A stretch of 64,000 bases of DNA from Myxococcus sp. RHSTA-1-4 (GTDB taxonomy: Bacteria; Myxococcota; Myxococcia; Myxococcales; Myxococcaceae): positions 50,574 to 114,573 of the forward strand of contig NZ_JAIQDG010000035.1 in NCBI RefSeq assembly GCF_020037125.1, written 5' to 3'. Positions 33,792 to 42,115 of this stretch are shown here, piece by piece. The notes beneath the pieces were generated by a model. The model had not been told where the DNA came from, did not search any database, and was given only the letters and a program-made list of their open reading frames with translations. Numbering within the stretch: the first letter of the stretch is position 1; every line of letters starts with the position of its first letter. Both the position numbers and the translations under genes were made by a program.

Positions 33792-34808
33792 CTACTGCCC
33801 GTCTACGGTCGCCTGGAAGAGCTGTATCTGGTCCGAGAAGATCCTCTCGACGTGACGTTCGTACTCGGCCCTAGTCATCGACACCTGGGCAATGCCGAGC
33901 AGTTGGCCGAGGTGCGTTCTCAAGGCCTTGACTCCGATGTCCGACAAGAACTGATGAAGCTTCTTATGCCGCTCCTCGGTCTTGGCACGTTGCGCTCGTG
34001 TCAGCTGGAGGATCTTGCCGTTGCTCTTGGCGAGAGGGACGTAGACGTGCTTGACGGTGAGGTCCTTGAACTTCCATGGATTGTTCTTCTCGGGCTTCGG
34101 AATCTTGTAGAGCCGGTACCACTCCTCGTAGAGCTTGCTGGGGAACTCCCTCTCGTACTCGCGAGCCTCCTCGCTGACGTACAGCTTGAACGCCGCGACG
34201 ACCTCCTCCTTCGTGGCGTCGTATCCGGCCAGCGCGTAGACCAGTCCTTTGATCCCGGATTTCGCTGATGCGTTGAGGATGACTTGTGCCTGCGCTACGC
34301 GGCGCTCTTGGCTTGGCTGGAGCTTGCGGCCTTTCGCCGCCTGAATGATCGCCTTGCAGACGTCGATCAGGATGGTGACGTCGTACCCATGGATGATGCT
34401 TGGGGACACCTTCGAGTTCGGGCTGGCCCACTGAAACAGCAGGGGATTTGCGAGTTTTGCCCTCAACTCCGGACCAACGGATGAAGTCAGCCAGGCGCCT
34501 TCGATGAAGGTGTGCAACGCGCGTCCGCTACGACCGGCGAGCCCGAGCGCCGTTGCCATTCCGCGCTGACTGAGGACGGCGGTCTTTTGGTCGTCATCCA
34601 GGACGTAGCAGTCAACATCGATCCCAAAATCTTGCTCGAAGCTGCCCCTATGTGTGGCGCGCATCGGTTTTGCTCTCCGCGCCCAGCTTTCCTTGGCTGC
34701 TCGCGATGCGATCTCACTCCGCCTTTCTGGCGTGAGCGCTTCGCGACGGGCAATGCCCCCAAGGGACTGGATTGAGGGGCCCTTCTTGTCCTTGTCAGAC
34801 TCATCCAT
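33792..34808 (-). CDS. P63C-domain protein (phage/plasmid-associated)
   Basis: The ATG at 34808 has GGAGG eight bases upstream and is preferred over a TTG at 34823. The 338-residue protein has a basic N-terminus. Its C-terminal half (about 220-330) matches the P63C pattern: an EEWYRLYKIPKP segment, then HQFLSDIGVKALRTHLGQLL and a VSMTRAEYERHVERIF tail. P63C proteins come from phages and mobile elements, and their function is unknown. The upstream region has a palindrome and direct repeats overlapping the start, suggesting autoregulation. Base composition is slightly less GC-rich than the flanks, in keeping with transfer. Confidence 0.75.
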   Translation of the reverse strand: MDESDKDKKGPSIQSLGGIARREALTPERRSEIASRAAKESWARRAKPMRATHRGSFEQDFGIDVDCYVLDDDQKTAVLSQRGMATALGLAGRSGRALHTFIEGAWLTSSVGPELRAKLANPLLFQWASPNSKVSPSIIHGYDVTILIDVCKAIIQAAKGRKLQPSQERRVAQAQVILNASAKSGIKGLVYALAGYDATKEEVVAAFKLYVSEEAREYEREFPSKLYEEWYRLYKIPKPEKNNPWKFKDLTVKHVYVPLAKSNGKILQLTRAQRAKTEERHKKLHQFLSDIGVKALRTHLGQLLGIAQVSMTRAEYERHVERIFSDQIQLFQATVDGQ

Positions 34809-34876
34809 GCTTGCTGCCTCCAATCTGCATGCATGCTAGCAAGCATGCGGCCGGAGGGCAAACGATGCTTGCTGCC
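34807..34876. promoter_or_regulatory. Operator-like repeats around the P63C gene start
   Basis: ATGCTTGCTGCC occurs as two direct copies (34807-34818 and 34865-34876). Between them lies an inverted repeat with seven-base arms GCATGCT/AGCATGC (34831-34837 and 34842-34848). One copy overlaps the start codon. This arrangement suits binding of a dimeric regulator, possibly the P63C protein itself. Confidence 0.5.
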
Positions 34877-35180
34877 GAACGTGTCTGAAGGGTGTCCTCG
34901 CGCGGGAAAGCTTGGGCAGCACGACGGGGGACAGCGCGAAGGAGCGAGCGACGGGGAAGAAGACCAGGGGCGGGAGAGTGGGATGTCGGCGGAAGCCCCC
35001 ACCCTTAAAAACCGAGGCGTGGGGCTGCCTCCCCCTTCATAGGAACAACCGCTCCGATGTTTAGGAGATTCGTCGAGGCGGTTTAGAGGAAGCGGATGCA
35101 TTGCCGCAGGTGACTGTTACCGCAAGAGCGCTCGCGCCAGTGACTTGCGGCCGGGGTGGAGTAGGGGATGCTGGTACTGC
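34877..35180. other. Intergenic region between divergent genes, no gene seen
   Basis: These 300 bases separate the leftward P63C gene from the rightward HEPN-motif gene. No open frame has a ribosome site or family resemblance. The stretch near 34995-35090 is less GC-rich (AAAAACC, GTTTAGGAG, GGTTTAGAGG) and probably contains the promoter for the rightward gene. Confidence 0.4.
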
Positions 35181-36092
35181 ATGACCGCCAAAAAAACTCC
35201 GGCCCCGGTGGAGCAAAAGGATGAACTGCTGGCCCTCTTGGACGAGGCCCTCCATGCCTACGTGGTGACGAAACGGCGCTACCCACTCCTGGTGGCGACG
35301 ACCAAGTCAATCGACACGTTGCTCGAGCGCCTCCGTGTCCAGAACACGAGCCCCCGTAAGCCGGGCATCTGGAATGATGCGGTGTTGCAGCTCCTCCGTG
35401 ACAGCTTTGACGTCTTCGTCATCGACCTTGCCTCCATCCGCGAGCGGCTCGTCGAAAAAAATGGCCTGTTGAGCCAGTTGAAGAAGGAGTGCGCCCGCCT
35501 CCGGCGCTGCGAGCCGGCGGAGATCGAGGCCCAGCCCGTGATGCTCTCCGGCGACATGCGAGGTGCGGATCCCGGCCGTATCGAAGCCGAGTTTCAACAG
35601 CACGTCCGTGAGCGCATCGCAGGGAGTATCAATGCCTCCCTCTCCCGCCTGATCCCGGATGAGTACCCCGTCACGGCAAAAGGTGTGGAGGCGCTCATCA
35701 AGCGCTTCATGAAGGACACCGAACCCGTGGAAAGGGACCGCAATCACGTCCGTGCGCACCGGTACGAGTACCGCGGCTTCGACCGGCGCAAACACTTCCA
35801 GCCGCTGGATGAACTCCAGGGGCAGCTCGACATCTTTGAACAGCTCCTCGGAGACCTCTTCCACGTCCTCACGCGGGGAACCTTCGGCTTCAAGCTGCGG
35901 TTTACAGCGAGTACGGAGGGCACCGCTGAAGACTTGGCCGATCTCATGGTCCACGGGTCCATCAACGGAGCCGTCAATGCCTACTCGGTGGCGCAGCAGA
36001 CCCCCGAGAACCCAGTGCCCTGGTACTACGCCCGCCGGAGCAGATTCTTTGAATCGCAACCTGGGACTGGAGAGGGAAACAAAGAAGGCTGA
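35181..36092 (+). CDS. Protein with HEPN-type RNase motif (AbiU2-like, tentative)
   Basis: The ATG at 35181 is the first that fits coding bias; a GTG upstream would add 12 doubtful residues. The 303-residue product is mainly helical. Near the middle it carries RNHVRAH at residues 187-193, an exact R-N-x4-H motif of HEPN ribonucleases, set in a helix as expected (VERDRNHVRAHRYEYRG). An N-terminal helix pair (LLRDSFDVFVIDLASIRERL) also recalls AbiU2-type abortive-infection proteins. HEPN toxins cleave RNA in phage defence and toxin-antitoxin systems. No nucleotidyltransferase antitoxin is adjacent. The assignment rests on one motif plus fold pattern. Confidence 0.55.
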   Translation: MTAKKTPAPVEQKDELLALLDEALHAYVVTKRRYPLLVATTKSIDTLLERLRVQNTSPRKPGIWNDAVLQLLRDSFDVFVIDLASIRERLVEKNGLLSQLKKECARLRRCEPAEIEAQPVMLSGDMRGADPGRIEAEFQQHVRERIAGSINASLSRLIPDEYPVTAKGVEALIKRFMKDTEPVERDRNHVRAHRYEYRGFDRRKHFQPLDELQGQLDIFEQLLGDLFHVLTRGTFGFKLRFTASTEGTAEDLADLMVHGSINGAVNAYSVAQQTPENPVPWYYARRSRFFESQPGTGEGNKEG

Positions 36093-36550
36093 ACTGGTCG
36101 AAGGGCAGGAACGCCGGGCCACCGACCTCGGGTTCGTTCCGCCAGCCGTCCTGGCCGCTCTCGCTGTCCTCGCCTTTTGCTAGGGCTAAGAAATTCGGGC
36201 AGGCCCCCCCTGGGGCAGGGGGACAGGGGGAGGTGTGCCTTGGGTCCGTTTGGAAGGGCCCTGGTTCTTTTCGTGCTCCCCGGGGAGGGGGGGGCTCGAA
36301 ATTTTTTTGGGGTCCATCTGGCACCGGCCACCTGCACCCATCTGGTCCCGATGACGGAACCCGGACCCTGTGTAAGCCCTCTCGCTCCTCGCGCACGAGG
36401 GGTAGGGGAGATCCCGGCACTTCAAATTTTGGGGACGGACCTGAGGAAGGTGCCCAGGGACTTCGGCCACTCGTGGGGCAACCTCCGTCCACATCCACCT
36501 GCAACCAGGGTAAGGCCCCGGCCCACCCGGTGGTTGAGCGGTAAGAAGAA
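36093..36550. other. Homopolymer-rich intergenic region, no gene
   Basis: This stretch contains long G, C and T runs (for example near 36202-36230 and 36284-36312) unlike any coding sequence here. Frames across it are proline- and glycine-rich without ribosome sites. Two similar short patches, AAATTTTTTTGGGG near 36300 and AAATTTTGGGG near 36424, occur. It may hold regulatory or structural RNA, or simply be decayed sequence. Confidence 0.4.
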
Positions 36551-36583
36551 GGGTGGGGCCGCCGATGAAGGACAGCCCCACCC
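36551..36583 (-). terminator. Intrinsic terminator for the DUF932 unit
   Basis: Nine-base perfect arms (36551-36559 and 36575-36583) are followed on the minus strand by TTCTTCTTA. It stands directly beyond the stop of the 35-residue frame, so it should end the leftward DUF932 transcript. Confidence 0.75.
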
Positions 36584-36590
36584 TCCCACG

Positions 36591-36698
36591 TCACCGTGCT
36601 TCCCTGCGTCGGTCCAGGAAGTCGGCCACCACCGTGAGGATGGCGGCGGCCACTTCCCGGACCAGGCGCGAGGTCAGCGCCTTCCGGAGCCAGTCCAT
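36591..36698 (-). CDS. 35-residue protein downstream of DUF932
   Basis: A short frame with AGAGG seven bases before its ATG encodes an amphipathic helix-rich peptide (MDWLRKALTSRLVREVAAAI and onward) ending just before an intrinsic terminator. Good codon bias and the position between the DUF932 gene and the terminator support expression. Function unknown; the peptide could associate with the membrane. Confidence 0.45.
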   Translation of the reverse strand: MDWLRKALTSRLVREVAAAILTVVADFLDRRREAR

Positions 36699-36733
36699 GA
36701 GGCACCTCTGCTTCCAGCTTTCCGCCTCGGGCC

Positions 36734-37711
36734 TTACGCCACGAGCCGGAGCTGGGACTCGCTCAGGATGGCGGTGAGGGCCTGCCGCTTCATGCTGGCG
36801 GCCTTGCCCATCCAGATGGACTCCAGGCGCATCGCGTCCATGCGCCTGCCCTGCACGGCGCGCGTGAGCCGGTGGTGGTCCGCGTACTCCGCCACGGCCT
36901 GGAGTGCCGCCCAGGCCGTGGCCTGCATGTCGCCTTCGATGCCGGCGCCCACGTGGTACAGCTCCACCACCTTTTCCCTCGCGTGAAGGATGCGCGGGTG
37001 GTTGCCCTCGCCCTCGGGCAGCGGCAGCACCGTGTCCAGGACGCGGCGGAGCTGCTCCTCCGTGAACGGCATCGCCGCCAGCCGGTTGGCCAGGTCCCCG
37101 AAGCGCGCGTAGCTGTCCATCAGCTCGTGGAACGCCCGGCCGGCCTCTTCCAGCCGCTGCTTCGCGTTGTCGAAGTGCGGGATGTGCCACTCGGCCCCGT
37201 CCTTCTCGTGCAGGGCGACACCGATGGTGTTCTGGCAGACCACCCGCGTGGCCACGTTCTTGAGCGTGATGGCCGTGGTGCCGTCGTGGCCGGTGTAGCC
37301 CAGTACGTAGCGGCGGATGGGGCTCTTGTCGCCCCGGACGCGCAGCGGCTCGGGCAGCTCGCCCAGCAGCCATCCGCGCACGCCGTTGCGGCCCAGCGTG
37401 CCCGCCGTGTGGAATATGGCGCCCACGCCGCCGGCAGCCTCCACCAGCGTGCGGGCCACCTCCTCGAACTGCACCACCTCGTAGTCCTTGTGGACGGTGG
37501 CCAGGTACTCGCCCGTGTCGCTGCGGAAGAGGCCCTTGCGGTCCGGGATGGGCTCCTCCATGGGCGGTGCGTAGAGGGAGCGCTCGACGGCGGTGTAGAA
37601 GCCGGCGGCTTGGACCACCTCCTCGTAGGTGCTGCTGGTGGGCAACTGCGTGCCCAGGCCGTGCCAGGGTTCCTCGCCGACGTAGGCCATCTGGTGGATG
37701 TCGTGAGACAT
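36734..37711 (-). CDS. DUF932 phage/plasmid-like protein (TIGR03299 type)
   Basis: The 325-residue product begins with the family hallmark AYVGEEPWHGLGT, followed by PIPDRKGLFRSDTGEYLATV and the central YTGHDGTTAITLKNVATRVVC and CQNTIGVAL block. Proteins of this family are widespread in phages and plasmids; some reports link the group to anti-restriction or replication functions, but no activity is established. AGGAGG lies six bases before the ATG. A decayed relative is present at about 41.76-42.11 kb, so the region once carried two copies. Confidence 0.82.
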   Translation of the reverse strand: MSHDIHQMAYVGEEPWHGLGTQLPTSSTYEEVVQAAGFYTAVERSLYAPPMEEPIPDRKGLFRSDTGEYLATVHKDYEVVQFEEVARTLVEAAGGVGAIFHTAGTLGRNGVRGWLLGELPEPLRVRGDKSPIRRYVLGYTGHDGTTAITLKNVATRVVCQNTIGVALHEKDGAEWHIPHFDNAKQRLEEAGRAFHELMDSYARFGDLANRLAAMPFTEEQLRRVLDTVLPLPEGEGNHPRILHAREKVVELYHVGAGIEGDMQATAWAALQAVAEYADHHRLTRAVQGRRMDAMRLESIWMGKAASMKRQALTAILSESQLRLVA

Positions 37712-38020
37712 GGTGCTCCTCCTCTGAGATGAGGGCGCACCTCGGACATGAAGGACGTGGAGCGGGTGCTCCGTGGTCCGTGTGACTCGCGGTACGCCGT
37801 GTTGCGGGTTGGGGTTGGAGGAAGGCGCCCGGCCCCGGAAGGGACCGGATGCCAGCGAATGCTTCCGCCATGAGCCTTATGCCGAGGCGCTGGCCGGATT
37901 TGCTCCCGGGGAGGGACGTCTCGTGCCACTACCCTCCAAGCATGAGCCAACCAGCCAAGTAGCGAACGTTCCAGCGGCCACCAGGAACCTGCTAGGTTGG
38001 GTCCGAGGTGAGCCGCCCCG
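37712..38020. other. Divergent promoter region, no gene
   Basis: The 309 bases between the leftward DUF932 gene and the rightward kinase gene hold both promoters. I see no convincing open frame or strong hairpin. Composition is less extreme near 37930-38000 than in the flanking genes. Confidence 0.4.
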
Positions 38021-39955
38021 ATGTCCGTGCACGCGGAAAACTGGCAGGTCCATCCGGGCGTCCTGGGGCCCGGGACGGAAGTGGGCTCCTGGCGCGTGGT
38101 GGAGCGACTGGGCGTGGGCGGCTACGGGGCCGTCTACCGCGTGGAGGACATGGCGCGCCCAGGGGACTTCTACGCCATGAAGATGGCGTTGAGGCCGGGG
38201 GATGAGCGGGCGGAGCGCGAGGTGCAGCTCCTCATGTCCAAGGCGATGCACCCCAATGTCGTGCGCTTGCACGCGACCGGGCGCTGGCCACATCCGCAGA
38301 CCGGGTATCTCTACTTCGTCATGGACTGGGTGCCAGGCCTGGCGCTGCACACGTGGGTGGAGACGGTGAACCCCACCTTCCGGCAATTGGCCGAAGTGGT
38401 GGGCAAGGTGGCCCTGGCACTGGGGGCCCTGCACGACAAGGGCGTGCTGCACCGCGACTTCAAACCCGAGCACGTCCTCATCCGAGAGAGAGACGTCGAG
38501 CCCATCCTCCTGGATTTCGGCGTGGGACGGTACGCCGGGGCGGACACCGTCACCACGGCCGTGTTGCCTCCGGCCACCCTGCACCTGCTGAGTCCCGAGG
38601 CGGTGCGCTTCTTCCGCAAGCACTACGAGCGACCCGGAGCGCGCTACGAGGCCCGAGCCACAGATGACCTGTACGCGCTCGGGGTCTCTCTCTACCGCGT
38701 GGTGACAGGCCACTGGCCATTTTCGCCCGAGCTGCCGCCCGACATGCTCTACGCGGCTGTGGAGGGTCGGGTGCCGCCCGCGCCCGCGGCCTTCAACCGC
38801 CGGATGCCTCGGGCGTTCAGCGACGTCATCATGCGGTTGCTCGCGAAGAAGCCCGAGTCGCGCTTCCAGACAGGTCACGAGGTGCGCGACGAGCTGGTGG
38901 CCGCGGTGACCTTCGGCACGCCCGACGAATGGGGGCGCTCCGTTTTCGAGTGGGAGGGCATGCGGGACGCCGCGGGAGTGCCCGGAGGTGCGCGACGGAT
39001 CCGCCGGCCGGAGTGGCCTACAGCGTCCAAGACGTTCCCGCCCCGCAAGCTAGTGCTGGGGCCCTTCCTCTCCATGCCGGGGCTCCGAGTCCGGCGCTCT
39101 CGGGCCGAACTGGACAGGGGACCGGCCCCGGAGCCGTTTCAGCAACGGAGGCGTCGCTGGCCGTACTCCGCTGGCCTCGTGGCTGCGCTGGCTCTTGGTC
39201 TCTGGGTGACGAAGGTGCTGGGCTGGTGGCCTGGGGCTCCACCCTCGAAAGAGATCCCCGCCGCTTCTCGGGTTGTCATGGCGAATGAACCCGTGAGGTC
39301 GTCCGGCTATGAAGTGGCGCTGCAGGTGGAGTCCTCTGAGACTGCCACCGCCGCAGCGCCGCTCCTGGTGGCCTCCACTCCTGCGGCCGCCGCCCCCGCG
39401 ACGCACGTCGAGGACCAGACCGCCGTGAAGACGCTGAAGACCGCTTTTCCACCCACCACTCCCGCCATGAACGCCAAGGCTCCGGCGCTGAGGACCGTTG
39501 GCAAGGTGCTCTGCATGGGCGCCACGTCCGCGGCACTGGCCTGCACCGGCCCCCAGGTGCGTCCTGCGCCGCCCTCCGAGAGCTGTCCCCCTGGGGCGGA
39601 GGGGGCCATGGAGAGACTCGGCATCGGCGTCGGCGAGATCCACCCCTTGAAGTTTCCCGGAACGCAGCGCCAGGTCATCTCGGTGCGCGAGGGCTACACC
39701 GAGTGGGAGGTGATTGGAGAGTGGGAAGGGCTGCCGTACCCCACACGCCTCTCCGGACGGCTCGTCTTCGGGGACGGGCGCGTGTACGGCCGGTTGACCG
39801 AAGCGCGAACGCCGAAGGGCGAGCGCATACCGGTGTGCATGGTGCTTTACGGCACCGACCTCAAGCTCGGCCTCTTGCGCAAGCCGGGCGGAGGCGCCAA
39901 TACCGCCCAGGTCTTCAGCGTGGGAACCGTGAAGGCGGTCGAGCGCTTCGACTGA
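38021..39955 (+). CDS. Membrane-anchored Ser/Thr protein kinase with C-terminal extracytoplasmic domain
   Basis: The 644-residue protein has a eukaryotic-like kinase domain at about 25-290: glycine loop GVGGYGAVY, catalytic Lys in YAMKM, HRDFKPEH at 144-151 and DFG near 165. All key residues are present, so it should be active. A juxtamembrane basic region leads to one membrane segment (about 381-402). The outer part has an Ala-rich linker, then a second hydrophobic stretch resembling a lipobox (SAALAC) and a compact domain of about 120 residues of unknown ligand. It is followed by a DUF2381 gene, a combination typical of myxobacteria. Confidence 0.85.
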   Translation: MSVHAENWQVHPGVLGPGTEVGSWRVVERLGVGGYGAVYRVEDMARPGDFYAMKMALRPGDERAEREVQLLMSKAMHPNVVRLHATGRWPHPQTGYLYFVMDWVPGLALHTWVETVNPTFRQLAEVVGKVALALGALHDKGVLHRDFKPEHVLIRERDVEPILLDFGVGRYAGADTVTTAVLPPATLHLLSPEAVRFFRKHYERPGARYEARATDDLYALGVSLYRVVTGHWPFSPELPPDMLYAAVEGRVPPAPAAFNRRMPRAFSDVIMRLLAKKPESRFQTGHEVRDELVAAVTFGTPDEWGRSVFEWEGMRDAAGVPGGARRIRRPEWPTASKTFPPRKLVLGPFLSMPGLRVRRSRAELDRGPAPEPFQQRRRRWPYSAGLVAALALGLWVTKVLGWWPGAPPSKEIPAASRVVMANEPVRSSGYEVALQVESSETATAAAPLLVASTPAAAAPATHVEDQTAVKTLKTAFPPTTPAMNAKAPALRTVGKVLCMGATSAALACTGPQVRPAPPSESCPPGAEGAMERLGIGVGEIHPLKFPGTQRQVISVREGYTEWEVIGEWEGLPYPTRLSGRLVFGDGRVYGRLTEARTPKGERIPVCMVLYGTDLKLGLLRKPGGGANTAQVFSVGTVKAVERFD

Positions 39956-40051
39956 GGAGGGAGAGGAGGCGCCAGTGCCAGTGAAAGACGCAGGGCGGGA
40001 AGACGTGGTAGGAGCGGGCGCCAACGGCACAACCCATCAGGTCACGTTTCC

Positions 40052-40969
40052 GTGCTCCAACCATTTTCCGTCATGCCCCTGCTCCTCGCACTCCTCGCGG
40101 GGAGCACAGCTGCCGCGCAATCGAAGATGGCGCCAAGCACTCCTGGTGTGCGCCACATCGAGCTGGCGGAGGACGGAGCCAACCATTCACATGAGGTGGT
40201 CATCAGCCCGGGGCTCACCACCGCGTTCCGCATTCACGGTGCAACCATCGACCGGGACGGCACGCTGCTGGAGGGCCGCGAGCGGATGTGGGTCTCCGTT
40301 GCGGACGAGGCGATTCTCCTCGTGCCCTCGGAGCAGGTCGTTGCTGGGGAGCGGCTGCGGCTGACGGTGGCCTTCAAGGGAGGGACGCTTCCGGCCAGCG
40401 CCACCTTCACGCTGGTGGTGCATCCCGCGCTGGCTGAGAGGCAGGTGGAGATCTACCGGCAGTCACGTTCCGCCGTGTCGCTGCGGGCCGAGGTGAAGGA
40501 GAAAGACACGCAGCTTCAGCAGTGTCGAGAGCAACTCGACCGGCTGCAAGGCGGGCTGAAGCAGCCAGGCGGACTCCTGGGCCTGATTGCCACTGGGCAG
40601 ACGGGCGAGAAGGGTGTCACCCTTGAGGACATTACCGAGGCCTTGGTCCTGCAGCCTGGTGATCCGCTCCGAGTGCAAACCGTCAGGAGCTTCCGTTCTG
40701 CTAAGCAGGTGGCGGTGGAGTTGTGGCTGGAGCTTCCCGCGGGCACCGCATCCTGGATGGCGGAGGGGCTGATGCTACGAGGAAGGGGTGGAGAGGAGTT
40801 GAAGGGACTGTCGTTCTGGCAGGACGTTCCCACGACGTCCGAGATGCCACGCCGTGTCGTGGTGGCGGCGCAGGCGACGGAGAAAGAAGCCCATGGGCCG
40901 TTCACCCTCAAGTTGTGGGACGCGGGCGGTCAGCGAACCATCACCCTCGGCAACGTCACCTTCCCGTAG
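40052..40969 (+). CDS. DUF2381-family exported protein
   Basis: With the GTG at 40052 (or ATG at 40073) the protein has 305 residues and a signal peptide ending near AAAQ. It follows the DUF2381/TIGR02268 pattern, a paralogous family of myxobacteria: a strand-rich N-terminal half (VVISPGLTTAFRI, then ERMWVSVADEAILLVPSEQV), a short coiled coil (about 145-175) and a C-terminal strand domain ending in TITLGNVTFP. Function is unknown; such genes regularly sit beside Ser/Thr kinase genes, as here, 96 bases after the kinase stop. Confidence 0.82.
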   Translation: MLQPFSVMPLLLALLAGSTAAAQSKMAPSTPGVRHIELAEDGANHSHEVVISPGLTTAFRIHGATIDRDGTLLEGRERMWVSVADEAILLVPSEQVVAGERLRLTVAFKGGTLPASATFTLVVHPALAERQVEIYRQSRSAVSLRAEVKEKDTQLQQCREQLDRLQGGLKQPGGLLGLIATGQTGEKGVTLEDITEALVLQPGDPLRVQTVRSFRSAKQVAVELWLELPAGTASWMAEGLMLRGRGGEELKGLSFWQDVPTTSEMPRRVVVAAQATEKEAHGPFTLKLWDAGGQRTITLGNVTFP

Positions 40970-41158
40970 GACGGAATCGGGGCTCATTTTCCTGTGGGCT
41001 AAAAGGCCGGGGCTCGTGGGCCACCGGCATCAACCGGTTGGAGGACGGGGATGCATCACGCCGCGCGAGGCTCCGTCGCGGTGCTTCCGTTCGTCTTCGA
41101 CGCATACCCCCATCGGTACTCTTTGCTTTCGGAAGCGCGAAGCAGCGTTGTGGCGCGT

Positions 41159-41710
41159 TCAAGGCTTGGCTGGGGAGACCGGGACGGCAGTGGCTTCTTC
41201 GGCGCCTGGCGACTCCGGCGGTTTCGTCGCTGCCGTCTTCCTCGCGGTCCGCTTCGCCTGGAGCTTGCGCTTGGTCTTCCCGCTCGCGTGCTTCCTGCTG
41301 CTGGGCGCGGCAGTGGAACCGGGCGTGGTCCGGGACTCCAGTCTTACGTCGTCTGCATCCCCGGGAAGGGACTCCGGGCTGGTGGCGTTGTGCGGCGCCC
41401 ACAGGTGCCGTGCATCTGCTTCACTCCGGATGACCCGGCGAAGCTGCTGGAGCCGTGCATCCGTCAGGGCCAGGATCGCGACGACGGAGCGGGGCGCTTG
41501 GCGGACGGCGTCCGCAGTCGGCATGTCGTTGTTGGCGAGAAAATCGGCCAGGAGCTGAGCCCCTCGCAGGGCGTGCTCCAGGTTGGCCAGTTCCAGGTTG
41601 AGGCTCACCACCTTCTCCTCGTAGAGGTGGGCCAGAATGTCGTCCTTCACGGTGTCCTCCAGGACGCACGTGCACGGCAGGCCCGGAAAGGCCCTCGTGG
41701 CGTGCAGCAT
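41159..41710 (-). CDS. Hypothetical protein with basic histone-H1-like tail
   Basis: I take the ATG at 41710; a GTG at 41716 is also possible and the frame stays open further upstream through a decayed DUF932 copy. The product has about 183 residues. The first 110 form helices (EEKVVSLNLELANLEHALRG), and the last 60 are Lys/Ala/Pro-rich (SGKTKRKLQAKRTARKTAAT), as in DNA-binding tails. No family is recognised. Adjacent sequence decay makes it possible that this gene is truncated too. Confidence 0.45.
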   Translation of the reverse strand: MLHATRAFPGLPCTCVLEDTVKDDILAHLYEEKVVSLNLELANLEHALRGAQLLADFLANNDMPTADAVRQAPRSVVAILALTDARLQQLRRVIRSEADARHLWAPHNATSPESLPGDADDVRLESRTTPGSTAAPSSRKHASGKTKRKLQAKRTARKTAATKPPESPGAEEATAVPVSPAKP

Positions 41711-41759
41711 GAGCACGCCCCACAGGGCGCAGGTTGATGGGTGAGGTGCTGCAACGGCG

Positions 41760-42115
41760 GGGTCGTCACGGCTCTTATGCCGATCACCGAGGCGGACTTG
41801 CCATTCGTACACCGCCGTGTTCCCGGACGTGGTGGTAGCCGTGCTGTCGGCAGACGTGGCCTTGAGCATCCGCGCCCATGCTGCCGGCGGAGAGGTATTC
41901 GCCCGCGTCCTCCTGGAGGAGGGCATTCTTGTCCGGGATGGGCCCTCCGTTGGCAGCGAGTGGTCGGGCCGCTCCACCGCTGAGTAGAAGCCCGCTGCCT
42001 GGACGATCCATGTACCTGCCGGTCGCCGGCAGCAGCGTGCCCAGGCCGTGCCAGGGTTCCTTCCCGACGTACACCTGAGCCTGCCCCGATTTCGTGGTTC
42101 TCCCGCCCTTCGTGT
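41760..42115 (-). pseudogene. Frameshifted DUF932 gene remnant
   Basis: Segments of a DUF932 protein appear in order on the minus strand but in different frames: VYVGKEPWHGLGTLLP near 42040-42080, VQAAGFYSAVERPDHS near 41960-42010, and PIPDKNALLQEDAGEYLSAG near 41890-41945. The intact copy at 36734-37711 has the same blocks in one frame. At least two frameshifts separate them and the C-terminal two thirds is missing. Confidence 0.72.

Noticed and set aside
36480..36545. Right-hand attachment site of the island
   Set aside because: A partial resemblance to the tRNA edge (ACCAGGGTAAGGCC, GAGCGGTAAG) is too short and gapped to count as a direct repeat.
35974..36705. Proline-rich protein on the minus strand
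   Set aside because: The frame runs through homopolymer tracts, overlaps other genes at both ends and has no ribosome site or family resemblance.
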